In this document: piece after piece, positions 16,764 to 25,423 of the stretch
Position numbering within the stretch: position 1 is the stretch's first letter
How the letters are laid out: each line of letters begins with the position of its first letter
Translations under genes and position numbers: made by a program
Notes under the pieces: generated by a model
The model's database searches: none
What the model was told of the DNA's origin: nothing
Seen by the model: the letters and a program-made list of their open reading frames with translations, nothing else
Source of the DNA: Hydrogenophaga sp.
GTDB lineage: Bacteria; Pseudomonadota; Gammaproteobacteria; Burkholderiales; Burkholderiaceae_C
DNA length: 64,000 nt
NCBI RefSeq assembly: GCF_014773545.1
Contig: NZ_SDDV01000003.1
Location: 1-64,000 of the forward strand
Reading direction: 5' to 3'

Positions 16764-18773
16764 ATGAAATGGGTTCAACCGACAGAGGGATGGTGCTGGC
16801 GCATGCTCACCGTCATTATGGCTGCGCTGGCGCTGCCGGCAGCGGTGTGGGCGCAAGGCACGGGCGACGCGGCGCTGCTGCAAATGGCTCAGGCGCAGCA
16901 GCGCAACAACAGCGCACAACTGACGGCCTTGCTGCCGCGCGTGCAAGGCCATGTGCTCGAACCGATGGCGGTGTACTGGGAAATCAGCGAGCGGCTCGAC
17001 CGCGCCAGCGCGACCGAGATTCGCGCCGCACTGGCACGCCTGGCAGGCAGCTTCTGGGAAGACCGGCTGCGCAGCGACTGGCTGCTGCAACTGGGCCGCC
17101 AGCGCGACTGGCACGACTTTGATGCCGAGTTCCCGCTGCTGCGCAGCAACGGCGACCGACAGCTGCAGTGTTTTGCGCTGCTGCGAGACGCGCTGCAGCG
17201 GCGCGCGCCTCTGTCTGAGCTGGCCGAGCGGGTGCGAGAGCGCTGGCTGGGCCAAAGCGCCGCCGACGCGGGCTGCTCCAGCGCGGCCCAGACGCTGCTG
17301 GCCAGCGGTCATCTGCCGCCCAGCGTGGCCTGGCAGCGCGCGCGCCTGGCTATCGAGACGCGCCGCCCGCGCGTGGCCACGCAGGCAGTGGCCTTGCTCA
17401 ACCCGGAATGGGCCACCATCGTCAGCGCCATCGCCGCTGATCCGGCGGCGTACCTAAACGAAAAAATCACCGCCATTCGCCCACGCACCAAAGAGTTGGT
17501 CACGCTGGCCCTCATCGGGCTGGCCAACGACGACCCGGCTGCCGCCGCGCGCGAGCTCAACCGCACGCGCTGGCAAGCCCAGCTCAGCCAAGAGGAGCGC
17601 AGTTGGGCCTGGGGCGTGGTTGGCAAGCGCGCGGCACAGCGGCTGCAAGACGATGCGCTGACGCACTTCGCGCAGGGGCAGTTGCGCTTCATGCACGACG
17701 ACCACCTGGCCTGGAAGGCACGCGCCGGTCTGCGCGCCGGCGCCTGGGACCGGGTGCGCGATGCGATTGCCGCCATGAGCCCGGCGCAGCAGCAAGAGCC
17801 CGTCTGGGTCTTCTGGCGCGCCCGCGCCATCGAGGAGTTGCCCGCAACCGATGCACTGGCAGCCAAGTTGCAAGCGCGCGGCTTGTTCGCCTCCATCGCC
17901 GCGCCAAATGGCTTTTACCCGCAACTGGCACTGGAAGAATTGGGCCGCCGGATAGAGCTGCCGCCCGCCCCCGCGCCGCTGAGCGCGCAGGAACGGCAAA
18001 CCGCGCAGCAGCATCCCGGCCTGCAACGCGCGCTGGCGGCGTTTCGGCTCGGTCTGCGCAGCGACGGCGTGCGCGAGTGGAACCACAGCATAGGCCTGAA
18101 CCGCCCGATCGGCGTGATGAGCGAGCGCGAGCTGCTGGCGGCAGCACAACTGGCCTGCCAGCACGAGTTGTGGGACCGCTGCATCAACACCAGCGAACGC
18201 ACCGTGCTGGAGCAAGACTTTGCGCAGCGTTTTCCCATGCCGCACCGGCGCGAAGTGGTGCAGCGCAGCAATGAAATAGGCCTCGACCCGGCTTATGTGT
18301 ACGGCCTGATCCGGCAGGAAAGCCGTTTCGTCATGGACGCGCGCTCGCATGTGGGTGCCGCTGGCCTGATGCAGGTGATGCCGGCGACGGCGCGCTGGAC
18401 GGCGCGCAAGATCGGCTTGAACCATTTCGAGCCGCATCACATCACCGAGCGCGACACCAACATCCTGATCGGCACCGCCTACCTGCAGTTTGCGCTGGAC
18501 AACTTCGACGGCTCGATGCCGCTGGCCGCTGCGGCCTACAACGCCGGCGCCAGCCGCCCGCGCGCCTGGCGCAACGGCCCGACGCTGCCGGCGGAAATCT
18601 GGATCGAGAACATTCCATTCGAGGAAACACGCGACTACGTGCAGAAAGTGCTGGCCAACACCACCATCTACGCCGCCATTCTGAGTGGCCAGCCGCAGTC
18701 GCTGCGCGAGCGCCTGGGCGTGGTGGGGCCGCGCACCGAGACGGCGGCGGCAACGCAGCGCACCCGGCCCTGA
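16764..18773 (+). CDS. slt: Soluble lytic murein transglycosylase
   Basis: 669 residues with a signal peptide (RMLTVIMAALALPAAVWA). A long alpha-superhelical doughnut region (~50-480) is followed by an SLT catalytic domain. The catalytic Glu lies in GLIRQESRFVMDARSHVGAAGLMQVMP, followed by the YLQFALDNFDGSMPLAAAAYNAG block. It cleaves peptidoglycan exolytically to 1,6-anhydro-muropeptides in the periplasm. An NDUFA9-like gene and cca follow on the same strand. Confidence 0.94.
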   Translation: MKWVQPTEGWCWRMLTVIMAALALPAAVWAQGTGDAALLQMAQAQQRNNSAQLTALLPRVQGHVLEPMAVYWEISERLDRASATEIRAALARLAGSFWEDRLRSDWLLQLGRQRDWHDFDAEFPLLRSNGDRQLQCFALLRDALQRRAPLSELAERVRERWLGQSAADAGCSSAAQTLLASGHLPPSVAWQRARLAIETRRPRVATQAVALLNPEWATIVSAIAADPAAYLNEKITAIRPRTKELVTLALIGLANDDPAAAARELNRTRWQAQLSQEERSWAWGVVGKRAAQRLQDDALTHFAQGQLRFMHDDHLAWKARAGLRAGAWDRVRDAIAAMSPAQQQEPVWVFWRARAIEELPATDALAAKLQARGLFASIAAPNGFYPQLALEELGRRIELPPAPAPLSAQERQTAQQHPGLQRALAAFRLGLRSDGVREWNHSIGLNRPIGVMSERELLAAAQLACQHELWDRCINTSERTVLEQDFAQRFPMPHRREVVQRSNEIGLDPAYVYGLIRQESRFVMDARSHVGAAGLMQVMPATARWTARKIGLNHFEPHHITERDTNILIGTAYLQFALDNFDGSMPLAAAAYNAGASRPRAWRNGPTLPAEIWIENIPFEETRDYVQKVLANTTIYAAILSGQPQSLRERLGVVGPRTETAAATQRTRP

Positions 18774-18804
18774 ACGCGTGCGCAACAAGCAAAGGAACAC
18801 CTGT

Positions 18805-19776
18805 GTGAAAAACATCCTCGTTCTGGGCGGCAGCGGTTTTGTCGGCCGACACCTGTGCGAAAAGCTGCAGCGCCAGGGCTGGCGCAGCAGCGTACCGACG
18901 CGCCAACCAAGCCGTGCCCGTGCCTTGCAGCATTTGCCGCTGGTCACCGTGCTGCCCGCCGACGTGCACGACCCAGCGCAACTGCAGCGGCTGCTCAGTG
19001 GCCACGACGCGGTGGTCAACCTGGTGGCGATACTGCACGGCAATCAGGCCGCTTTTGAGCGCGTCCACGTCGAACTCCCGACCCAACTGGCGCAGGCTTG
19101 TGCCGCCACCGGTGTGCGCCGCGTGCTGCACCTGAGCGCACTCGGCGCCAACCTGGACGGCCCATCGCGCTACCAGCGCAGCAAGGCGCGCGGCGAAGAA
19201 CGGCTGCGCCAGGCCGGGCTCGATCTGACCGTACTGCGCCCGAGCGTGATCTTTGGCGCCGGCGACCGCTTCCTCAACCTGTTTGCCGATCTGCAAGCGG
19301 TCTTTCCGCTGCTGCCACTGGCCTGCGCGCACGCGCGTTTCCAGCCGGTCTGGGTGGAAGACGTAGCCAACGCCGTGCTGGCCTGTCTGCGCGACAGCGA
19401 GCTGCCGCAAAGCAGCATAGGCCAGACCTACGAGTGCTGCGGACCGGATGTGCTCACGCTGGCCGAACTGGTGCGTCTGGCCGGTCGCTTGGGCAGCCGG
19501 CAGCGCGCGCTGCTGCCGCTGCCGCGCGCCCTGGGCCAGCTGCAAGCGCTGCTGATGGAACTGCTGCCCGGTCCACCCCTGATCAGCCGCGACAACCTGG
19601 ACTCGATGGCGGTCGACAACGTCGCCAGCAGCCAATGGCCCGGCCTGGGTGCGCTCGGCATCGCCCCGGCCAGCGTGTACGCCATCGCGCCCAGCTACCT
19701 GGGCCGGCGCGGCGCACGCAGCCCACTGCTGGCGCTGCGCAGCGGCGCACAAGACCGATCCCACACCAGACGATGA
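18805..19776 (+). CDS. Atypical SDR, complex I NDUFA9-like NAD(P)-binding protein
   Basis: 323 residues from the GTG at 18805, eight bases after an AAAGGA ribosome-binding site. The Rossmann motif ILVLGGSGFVGRHLCEKL is at the N-terminus; LHLSALGANLDGPSRYQRSKARGEE contains the YxxxK-like pair, and LRPSVIFGAGDRFLN follows. This group is named for the mitochondrial complex I subunit NDUFA9. In bacteria it is often associated with quinone or lipid metabolism, but its function here is not known. It overlaps cca by four bases (ATGA). Confidence 0.85.
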   Translation: MKNILVLGGSGFVGRHLCEKLQRQGWRSSVPTRQPSRARALQHLPLVTVLPADVHDPAQLQRLLSGHDAVVNLVAILHGNQAAFERVHVELPTQLAQACAATGVRRVLHLSALGANLDGPSRYQRSKARGEERLRQAGLDLTVLRPSVIFGAGDRFLNLFADLQAVFPLLPLACAHARFQPVWVEDVANAVLACLRDSELPQSSIGQTYECCGPDVLTLAELVRLAGRLGSRQRALLPLPRALGQLQALLMELLPGPPLISRDNLDSMAVDNVASSQWPGLGALGIAPASVYAIAPSYLGRRGARSPLLALRSGAQDRSHTRR

Positions 19777-21068
19777 AGGTTTATCTGGTCGGCGGCGCGG
19801 TGCGCGACGCTCTGCTGTCGGCGGCGGCCACGCCCACGCAGGCCAGCCACTTCGACCGCGACTGGGTGGTGGTCGGGGCCACGCCGCAGGCCATGCAGGC
19901 ACAAGGGTTTTTGCCGGTCGGGCGCGAATTTCCGGTTTTTCTGCACCCCAGCACGCGCGAGGAATACGCGCTGGCCCGCACCGAACGCAGCACCGCGCCG
20001 GGCTACCACGGCTTTGCCTTTCAGGCCGACCCCAGCGTCACGCTGGAAGACGACCTGGCCCGGCGCGACCTGACCATCAACGCCATGGCGGTATCGCAAG
20101 CCCAAGCCAAAGACCCGAGCACAGCGCAACTGATAGACCCCTACGGCGGCCAGCGCGACTTGCAAGCGCGCGTGCTGCGCCACGTCACCGCCTCGTTCGC
20201 GGAAGACCCGGTGCGCATCCTGCGGCTGGCGCGTTTCGCCGCGCGCCTGCCCGACTTCAGCGTCGCACCCGAAACACTGGCCCTGATGCGCCAAATGGTC
20301 GAGCGCGGCGAAGTCGATCACCTGGTGCCCGAGCGCGTCTGGCAAGAAATCGCGCGCGGCCTGATGGAGCACCGCCCCAGCCGCCTGCTCGAAGTGCTGC
20401 ACGCCTGCGGTGCCCTGGAACATCTGCTGCCCGAGTTGAAATCGGTGAAATCGGGGTCAGATTCCAATTATTCAGATCGAGATTCAAAACGAGAAAAATC
20501 GGAATCTGACCCCGATTTTTCTCATCTGCTGCGCGTGCTTGACCTGAGCGCTGCGCTGCAGGCGCCGCTGCCGGTGCGTTTTGCTTGTTTTTGTCATGGC
20601 CTGGCCCGGGGACCGGCGCTGGCTGAGCTGCTGCGTGGCGTGTGCCTGCGCTGGCGCGTGCCGCGCGAGAGCCGCGAGCTGGCCGAGGTGGTGGCGCGCG
20701 AGCGTGGCCACATCCACCACAGCGGCGGCTTCAACGCTGCCGCACTGGTGCGGCTGCTCGAACGCTGTGACGCGCTGCGCCGGCCGCAGCGTTTTGAACA
20801 GGTGCTGCTGGCCTGCGAGTGCGACGCGCGCGCGCCACCCGGCCAGGCAGATAAGCCCTACCCGCCGCGCGCGCGCCTGTTGCGCGCGCTGGCCGCCATC
20901 GAGGCGGTCGATGGCGGCGCGATTGCCGCTGCAATTGCGCGCGCCGCCGCACGCGCGCCAACCCCCGCTGCCACGCCTGCACTGGGTGCGCGCATTGCCG
21001 AGGCGGTTCACGCGGCACGCTGCCAGGCGCTGTCTCGGGTTTGGCCTGAAGTCGGCGTGGCCGCCTGA
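19773..21068 (+). CDS. cca: CCA tRNA nucleotidyltransferase with damaged HD domain
   Basis: 431 residues. The nucleotidyltransferase domain is intact: VYLVGGAVRDALL, DRDWVVVGATP, EEYALARTERS, LARRDLTINAMA, DPYGG and AEDPVRILRLARFAARL. It repairs or adds the 3' CCA of tRNA. The C-terminal HD phosphohydrolase domain is abnormal. Between LLPEL and LRVLDLSAAL an in-frame, very polar Ser/Asp/Lys stretch encoded by a palindromic insert replaces the usual HPEIDTGVH-like segment. The HD pair reads CHGLARG instead of CHDLGKG, and the later His-rich loop is missing. tRNA repair is probably retained while phosphohydrolase activity is probably lost. Confidence 0.92.
   Translation: MKVYLVGGAVRDALLSAAATPTQASHFDRDWVVVGATPQAMQAQGFLPVGREFPVFLHPSTREEYALARTERSTAPGYHGFAFQADPSVTLEDDLARRDLTINAMAVSQAQAKDPSTAQLIDPYGGQRDLQARVLRHVTASFAEDPVRILRLARFAARLPDFSVAPETLALMRQMVERGEVDHLVPERVWQEIARGLMEHRPSRLLEVLHACGALEHLLPELKSVKSGSDSNYSDRDSKREKSESDPDFSHLLRVLDLSAALQAPLPVRFACFCHGLARGPALAELLRGVCLRWRVPRESRELAEVVARERGHIHHSGGFNAAALVRLLERCDALRRPQRFEQVLLACECDARAPPGQADKPYPPRARLLRALAAIEAVDGGAIAAAIARAAARAPTPAATPALGARIAEAVHAARCQALSRVWPEVGVAA
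20448..20518. repeat. Palindromic insert inside cca (RAYT/REP-type ends)
   Basis: The arm AAATCGGGGTCAGATTCC (20448-20465) has an exact reverse complement at 20501-20518. The arms are 18 bases and enclose an AT-rich centre of 35 bases. Base composition is far lower in GC than the surrounding gene. The GGGGTCAGATTCC core is, from memory, common at palindromes near Y1/RAYT transposases. The insert keeps the cca frame open. Confidence 0.85.
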
Positions 21069-21099
21069 AGTCCAAGCGCAACGCAGCCTTGCACACCAC

Positions 21100-21257
21100 A
21101 GGGCACTTTTATAAATCCAAGAAACCTCCGTTCGGGCTGAGCCTGTCGAAGCCTGCTTGCGATATGCAGCAACCCCTGATGGCGCAAACCCTTCGACCCT
21201 TCGACCAGCTCAGGACAGGCCAAGCTCAGGGCGAACGGGTATTTATAGAAGTGCCCT
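21100..21257. repeat. Nested inverted repeat of about 158 bp
   Basis: The outer arms AGGGCACTTTTATAAAT (21100-21116) and ATTTATAGAAGTGCCCT (21241-21257) are inverted with one mismatch. Inside, a CGTTCGGGCTGAGCCTGTCG block and an AGCTCAGGGCGAACGG block form a second inverted pair, the latter matching the repeat near 25350. It fills the space between cca and the convergent methyltransferase and overlaps that gene's stop codon. Confidence 0.8.
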
Positions 21258-22440
21258 AAAGCCGGTGGCAGCGGTCGCCCACACCAAAACCCAGTGGCTC
21301 CCAGCCGTGCGCACTGGCGGGCGGCGCCAGTGCCAACACCTTGAACAGCTCGCCCATTTCGTGCTCGTTGACCAGCTTTTGCATCAGCGCGTTCTCGCGT
21401 ATGCCTGCGCGCGCGGCCTGCTGCAGCAAACCGCAGTTAAGCAAAAAACGGCCCTGACTGGTGTAGCCCAGCACCTGCAGACCCGCGTTTTGCGCCGCCA
21501 GCGCAATGCCGGTGAAATTCACATGCGCCGTGATGTCCTTGAGCCCGAGGTCAGACAGCGGATCGTCGTCGCGCCGGTGCGCCCGGTGGCAGGTCAGCGT
21601 GCCCATGTGGCGCTGCGGGTGGTAGTACTCGGCCGCGGGAAATCCGTAGTCGATGAAGAAAGCGGCACCGCGCTCCCAGCGATCGGCCAGCGTGCGCACG
21701 AAGGCTTCAGCCTGAGGGTGGATCTCGGTGATGTAGTCGTGTGTGCCGTCGATCTCCAGCGGCGGACGCAGCTCGGTGCGGCGATCGGCCCAGGCCAGGC
21801 ATCCATCGGCCGCCAGCGCCACGCCGCGCTCGTGCCATTGGCCCGCCCGTCGCGCCAGCAGTTGAACCGGCATGGCGTCGAGCACCTCGTTGCCCAGCAG
21901 CACGCCCGACAGGCGCTTGGGCAGGCGATCAACCCAGGCCACGCGGTCCGCATGGGCTGCCAGCCTGGCCTGCTGACGCTCGCGCAGGCTGCCCGACAAG
22001 TCGACGATGGTGTAGCGCCGCCAAGCCACGCCCGACGCATCCAACGCCTCTATCACCTGCTGCGCAAGGCAACCGCTGCCAGCGCCGAACTCCCACATCT
22101 CGTCGACACCGGTCTGCTGCAGGGCTTGCGCCACCTGAGTCGCCAGCGTCTGGCCAAACAGCGGCGTCAGTTCGGGCGCGGTCACGAAGTCGCTGCTGCC
22201 CGGGCCGGCTGGGCCGGCGGGCATGTGCCCGAACTTAGGCACTGCGCCAGCGTAGTAACCCAGGCCCGGCTCGTACAGCGCTTGGGCCATGAAGCGGTCA
22301 AAGGGCAACCAGCCGCCCGAGGCGCGAACGGCCTCGGCAACCCGTTCCCGCAGGGCACTCGGTACACTCGGATGTTCGCCTGAGGCGACGGGGGCGCTGC
22401 GCCCCCCGGCTGCTTGATTCATCATCTGATTGTCCTTCAT
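21256..22440 (-). CDS. SAM-dependent methyltransferase, MidA/NDUFAF7 family
   Basis: 394 residues from the ATG at 22440 (MKDNQMMNQAAGG). It matches the COG1565 family, with LPFDRFMAQALYEPGLGYYAG, SDFVTAPELTPLFGQTLA, the SAM-binding EFGAGSGCLAQQVIEAL, GNEVLDAMPVQLL and the FFIDYGFPAAEYYHPQRHMGTL block. The eukaryotic relative dimethylates an arginine in complex I subunit NDUFS2; the bacterial substrate is unclear. The start codon overlaps the divergent FolM-like gene through a shared CATG. The final codons lie in an inverted repeat. Confidence 0.87.
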   Translation of the reverse strand: MKDNQMMNQAAGGRSAPVASGEHPSVPSALRERVAEAVRASGGWLPFDRFMAQALYEPGLGYYAGAVPKFGHMPAGPAGPGSSDFVTAPELTPLFGQTLATQVAQALQQTGVDEMWEFGAGSGCLAQQVIEALDASGVAWRRYTIVDLSGSLRERQQARLAAHADRVAWVDRLPKRLSGVLLGNEVLDAMPVQLLARRAGQWHERGVALAADGCLAWADRRTELRPPLEIDGTHDYITEIHPQAEAFVRTLADRWERGAAFFIDYGFPAAEYYHPQRHMGTLTCHRAHRRDDDPLSDLGLKDITAHVNFTGIALAAQNAGLQVLGYTSQGRFLLNCGLLQQAARAGIRENALMQKLVNEHEMGELFKVLALAPPASAHGWEPLGFGVGDRCHRL

Positions 22441-23230
22441 GACCGATCGCACGGCACCTGACATTCCCCGCACCGCCCTGGTCACGGGCGCCGGGCGGCG
22501 CCTGGGCCGCGAAATCGCGCTGGCGCTGGCCCGCGCCCATTGGAACGTCGCGGTGCACTACCGGCAGTCGGCCGAGGGCGCGCAGCGCACCGCCGCCGAC
22601 TGCCAAACGCTGACCGGGCGCCCCGGCAGCGCCGCCACCTTCTACGCCGATCTGTCGGTCGAGGACGAAGTGCGCGCGCTGCTGCCCGCCGTGGCCGCGC
22701 GCTTCGGCGCGGTCGACGCGGTGGTCAACAGCGCTTCGCTGTTCGAGCACGACGAAGCGGCCAGCTTCGGTTTCCAAGCCCTGGAGAAACACCTGCGCAG
22801 CAACACCGGCGCACCGGTGCTGCTGGCCCAGGCGCTGGCCGAGCACCTCGGCGCCGGCGGCAAGGAGCGCGAGGGCGCGGTCGTCAACCTGCTGGACCAA
22901 AAGCTCTGGAACCTCAACCCCGATTTCTTCAGCTACACCCTGTCGAAGGCGGCGCTGGAAGCGGCCACCGGCATGCTGGCGCTGGCGCTGGCGCCCCGGG
23001 TGCGGGTTGTCGGCGTGGCACCCGGCCTGACGCTGGGCAGCCACCTGCTCAGCGACGAACGCTTTCGCGATCTGCACCGCCAGTCGCCGCTGGGCCGCTC
23101 GTCGGCGCCCGAGGACGTGGCGGCCACCGTGCTGTTCGCGCTGCAAAACCGCTCACTGACCGGCACCACGGTGCTGGTCGACGGTGGCCAGCACCTGATG
23201 CGCTTCGAGCGCGACTTCTCTCTGATGTGA
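22439..23230 (+). CDS. SDR oxidoreductase, FolM/pteridine reductase-like
   Basis: 263 residues. The SDR cofactor motif is TALVTGAGRRLGREIA near the N-terminus, followed by VVNSASLFEHDEA and the catalytic YTLSK in FFSYTLSKAALEAATG, then GVAPGLTLGS. The nucleotide motif TGAGRRLG with basic residues suggests NADPH. Placement directly before folB supports dihydromonapterin or dihydrofolate reduction as in FolM. The ATG at 22439 is used; 22430 is an alternative. Confidence 0.83.
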   Translation: MTDRTAPDIPRTALVTGAGRRLGREIALALARAHWNVAVHYRQSAEGAQRTAADCQTLTGRPGSAATFYADLSVEDEVRALLPAVAARFGAVDAVVNSASLFEHDEAASFGFQALEKHLRSNTGAPVLLAQALAEHLGAGGKEREGAVVNLLDQKLWNLNPDFFSYTLSKAALEAATGMLALALAPRVRVVGVAPGLTLGSHLLSDERFRDLHRQSPLGRSSAPEDVAATVLFALQNRSLTGTTVLVDGGQHLMRFERDFSLM

Positions 23231-23250
23231 GCGCTGCGCGAGCGATCAGC

Positions 23251-23628
23251 ATGAACCCATCCACCTCTACCGGCACCCAGATCCTCGCGCTCACCGGCCT
23301 GCGCTTCGACGCCAACCTGGGCATCCTCGACCACGAGCGGTCGGCGCCACAGCCGATCTTGGTCGACGCCGAACTCAACCAGGGCAGCCAGCCGCTGATG
23401 CCGCACGACGACGACATCAGCCATGTGCTGGACTACCGCAAGGTGCGTCAGATCATCATCGACGAATGCAGCGCCGAGCATGTCAACCTGCTGGAAAGCC
23501 TGATCGGCAAGCTCACCCGCCGCCTGCTGCAACTGCCCGGCGTCATCGGCGTGCGGGTGAGGATCGCCAAGCTCGAAATATTTGACGACTGCGAAGTCGC
23601 CATCCGCATGGAAAGCGGGCAGTGGTGA
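23251..23628 (+). CDS. folB: Dihydroneopterin aldolase
   Basis: 125 residues. FolB cleaves 7,8-dihydroneopterin to 6-hydroxymethyl-dihydropterin in folate synthesis. Visible blocks are ILALTGLRFDANLGILDHERSAPQPILVDAEL, VLDYRKVRQIIIDEC and HVNLLESLIGKL. The catalytic Lys/Glu context is close to the family pattern. It begins 20 bases after the FolM-like gene and is probably cotranscribed. The following ~200 bases up to gdhA show no supportable gene. Confidence 0.9.
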   Translation: MNPSTSTGTQILALTGLRFDANLGILDHERSAPQPILVDAELNQGSQPLMPHDDDISHVLDYRKVRQIIIDECSAEHVNLLESLIGKLTRRLLQLPGVIGVRVRIAKLEIFDDCEVAIRMESGQW

Positions 23629-23831
23629 GGTGCAGGTGCACATTTGGCGGGGTCGGCACCCGCTGCGGCAGACCTGGACCACCTGGGGGCACGCCTTCTT
23701 CGTGAGGTCGCAGGCAACGGCATCGGTCTGCAGCCTGTGCCCGCGCACCGGAATCAGCGGCCACAAGCGCCGCCGGCAATCATTGCTCACCCCCCTGCGA
23801 CTCGATCCGCTTGCGTCTGGCCACGCAAAAA

Positions 23832-25175
23832 TCAGATCACGCCTTGCGCGCGCATGGCGTCAGCCACTTTCACAAAACCGGCAATGTTGGCGCCATCGAC
23901 GTAGCTGATGGAGCCGTCGGCACGGCGACCGTGATTCAAGCAGGCCTCGTGAATGCCCACCATGATGTCGTGCAGGCGACGATCCACTTCGTCACTCGGC
24001 CAATTCAGGCGCATGGCGTTTTGACTCATCTCCAAACCCGAGGTGGCCACGCCGCCGGCGTTGCTGGCTTTGCCGGGTGCGTACAAAACGCCCTGGGCTT
24101 CGAGCAGTTTGACCGCCTCGATGGTGGTTGGCATGTTGGCGCCTTCGGCCACGCACAGCACACCGTTCTTGATCAGCGTGGCTGCGTCGCTGGCGTCCAG
24201 TTCGTTTTGTGTCGCACAGGGCAGTGCCACATCGACCGGAACCGACCAGGGTTTGATGCCGGCCTCGAAACGGGTGTGGGTGCGCTTGGCGTAGTCACTC
24301 ACGCGGCCGTACAAGTGATTCTTGACCTCCATCAACTCGGCCAACTTGGCGTCGGTAAAGCCGTCTTCGTCGATCACGCTACCGCCGGAGTCGGACACCG
24401 TCACCACTTTGGCGCCCAGTGCCATGGCTTTTTGCACCGCGTACTGCGCCACATTGCCCGAACCCGAGACGCTCACGCGCAAGCCGTCAAAGCTGCGCCC
24501 CTTTTGCTTGAGCATTTCCTGCGCAAAGTACACCGTGCCGTAGCCAGTGGCCTCAGGGCGCACGAGCGAACCGCCAAAGCTCAAGCCTTTGCCGGTAAAG
24601 ACGCAATCGGCGCGGTTGCTGAGCTTTTTCATCATGCCGACCATGTAACCCACCTCGCGCCCGCCCACGCCAATGTCACCCGCAGGCACATCGGTGTCGG
24701 AGCCGATATGGCGGAACAACTCACCCATCAGCGCCTGGCAAAAACGCATCACTTCGCCTGGGCTTTTGCCTTTGGGATCGAAGTCTGAGCCCCCCTTGCC
24801 GCCGCCCATGGGCAAGGTGGTGAGGGCATTCTTGAGGGTTTGTTCGAAGGCCAAAAACTTCAAGATCGACAAGTTGACAGAAGGGTGAAAACGCATGCCG
24901 CCCTTGTAGGGGCCAATGGCTGAGCTGTGCTGGATGCGGTAGCCGCGGTTGACCTGCACGTCGCCGTGGTCGTTGACCCAGGAGATACGAAATATCAGCA
25001 CGCGCTCGGGTTCGATCAGACGATCCAGCAGGCCTTGCTCCGCATACCTCGGGTGCGTCAGAATGAAAGGCCACAGGCTGTCCATCACTTCCGTGACGGC
25101 CTGCAGAAATTCGGGCTGACCGGGGTTGGCTTGAGCCACGTGGCTCAAAAATTGGTGCGCAGAGCTGTACTTCAT
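23832..25175 (-). CDS. gdhA: NADP-specific glutamate dehydrogenase
   Basis: 447 residues, the normal length for hexameric bacterial GdhA. The substrate and catalytic block PMGGGKGGSDFDPKGKSPGEVMRFCQ carries the active-site lysines, GPYKGGMRFHPSVNLSILKFLAFEQ precedes it, and the Rossmann motif is SVSGSGNVAQYAVQKAMALG. It assimilates ammonia by reducing 2-oxoglutarate to glutamate. A 16-bp palindrome lies 34 bases upstream of the start and may be an operator. Confidence 0.96.
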   Translation of the reverse strand: MKYSSAHQFLSHVAQANPGQPEFLQAVTEVMDSLWPFILTHPRYAEQGLLDRLIEPERVLIFRISWVNDHGDVQVNRGYRIQHSSAIGPYKGGMRFHPSVNLSILKFLAFEQTLKNALTTLPMGGGKGGSDFDPKGKSPGEVMRFCQALMGELFRHIGSDTDVPAGDIGVGGREVGYMVGMMKKLSNRADCVFTGKGLSFGGSLVRPEATGYGTVYFAQEMLKQKGRSFDGLRVSVSGSGNVAQYAVQKAMALGAKVVTVSDSGGSVIDEDGFTDAKLAELMEVKNHLYGRVSDYAKRTHTRFEAGIKPWSVPVDVALPCATQNELDASDAATLIKNGVLCVAEGANMPTTIEAVKLLEAQGVLYAPGKASNAGGVATSGLEMSQNAMRLNWPSDEVDRRLHDIMVGIHEACLNHGRRADGSISYVDGANIAGFVKVADAMRAQGVI

Positions 25176-25208
25176 ATGTCAGAACGGTTAAAGACTTTTT
25201 GACGATTA

Positions 25209-25224
25209 TGCAACATCTGTTGCA
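25209..25224. promoter_or_regulatory. Palindrome upstream of gdhA
   Basis: TGCAACATCTGTTGCA is a 7-2-7 inverted repeat located 34 bases before the gdhA ATG, in otherwise non-coding DNA. Its position fits a repressor or activator site. I cannot assign a regulator. Confidence 0.45.
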
Positions 25225-25349
25225 GCGCAATCCGTGCGGACGGCCCCGATGGCCGTTGCATCGGGCTTGGTTGCTCCAGCCGCGCCGTCCAGATGGCGGC
25301 CCGGCTCAGCGCCTGTGATGCGCTTGGTTTTGGATTGAGCCCTTCGACA

Positions 25350-25423
25350 AGCTCAGGGCGAACGGTTTATCAGCTCAGGGCGAACGGTTTATCAGCTCAG
25401 GGCGAACGGTTTATCAGCTCAGG
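25350..25423. repeat. Tandem 22-bp repeat, 3.3 copies
   Basis: Three exact 22-base units starting AGCTCAGGGCGAACGG and ending TTTATC (from 25350, 25372 and 25394) are followed by a partial fourth at 25416. The block is preceded by CCCTTCGACA, giving the widespread CCTTCGACAAGCTCAGGGCG intergenic repeat. The partial fourth unit supplies the stop codon of the SNF2 helicase gene. Confidence 0.9.

Noticed and set aside
23811-24788. 325-codon plus-strand frame opposite gdhA
   Set aside because: His/Val-rich translation with no domain, fully antisense to a complete gdhA.
25350-25423. Possible CRISPR-like array
   Set aside because: The 22-base units are directly adjacent with no spacers, and no cas genes are present; it is a plain tandem repeat.
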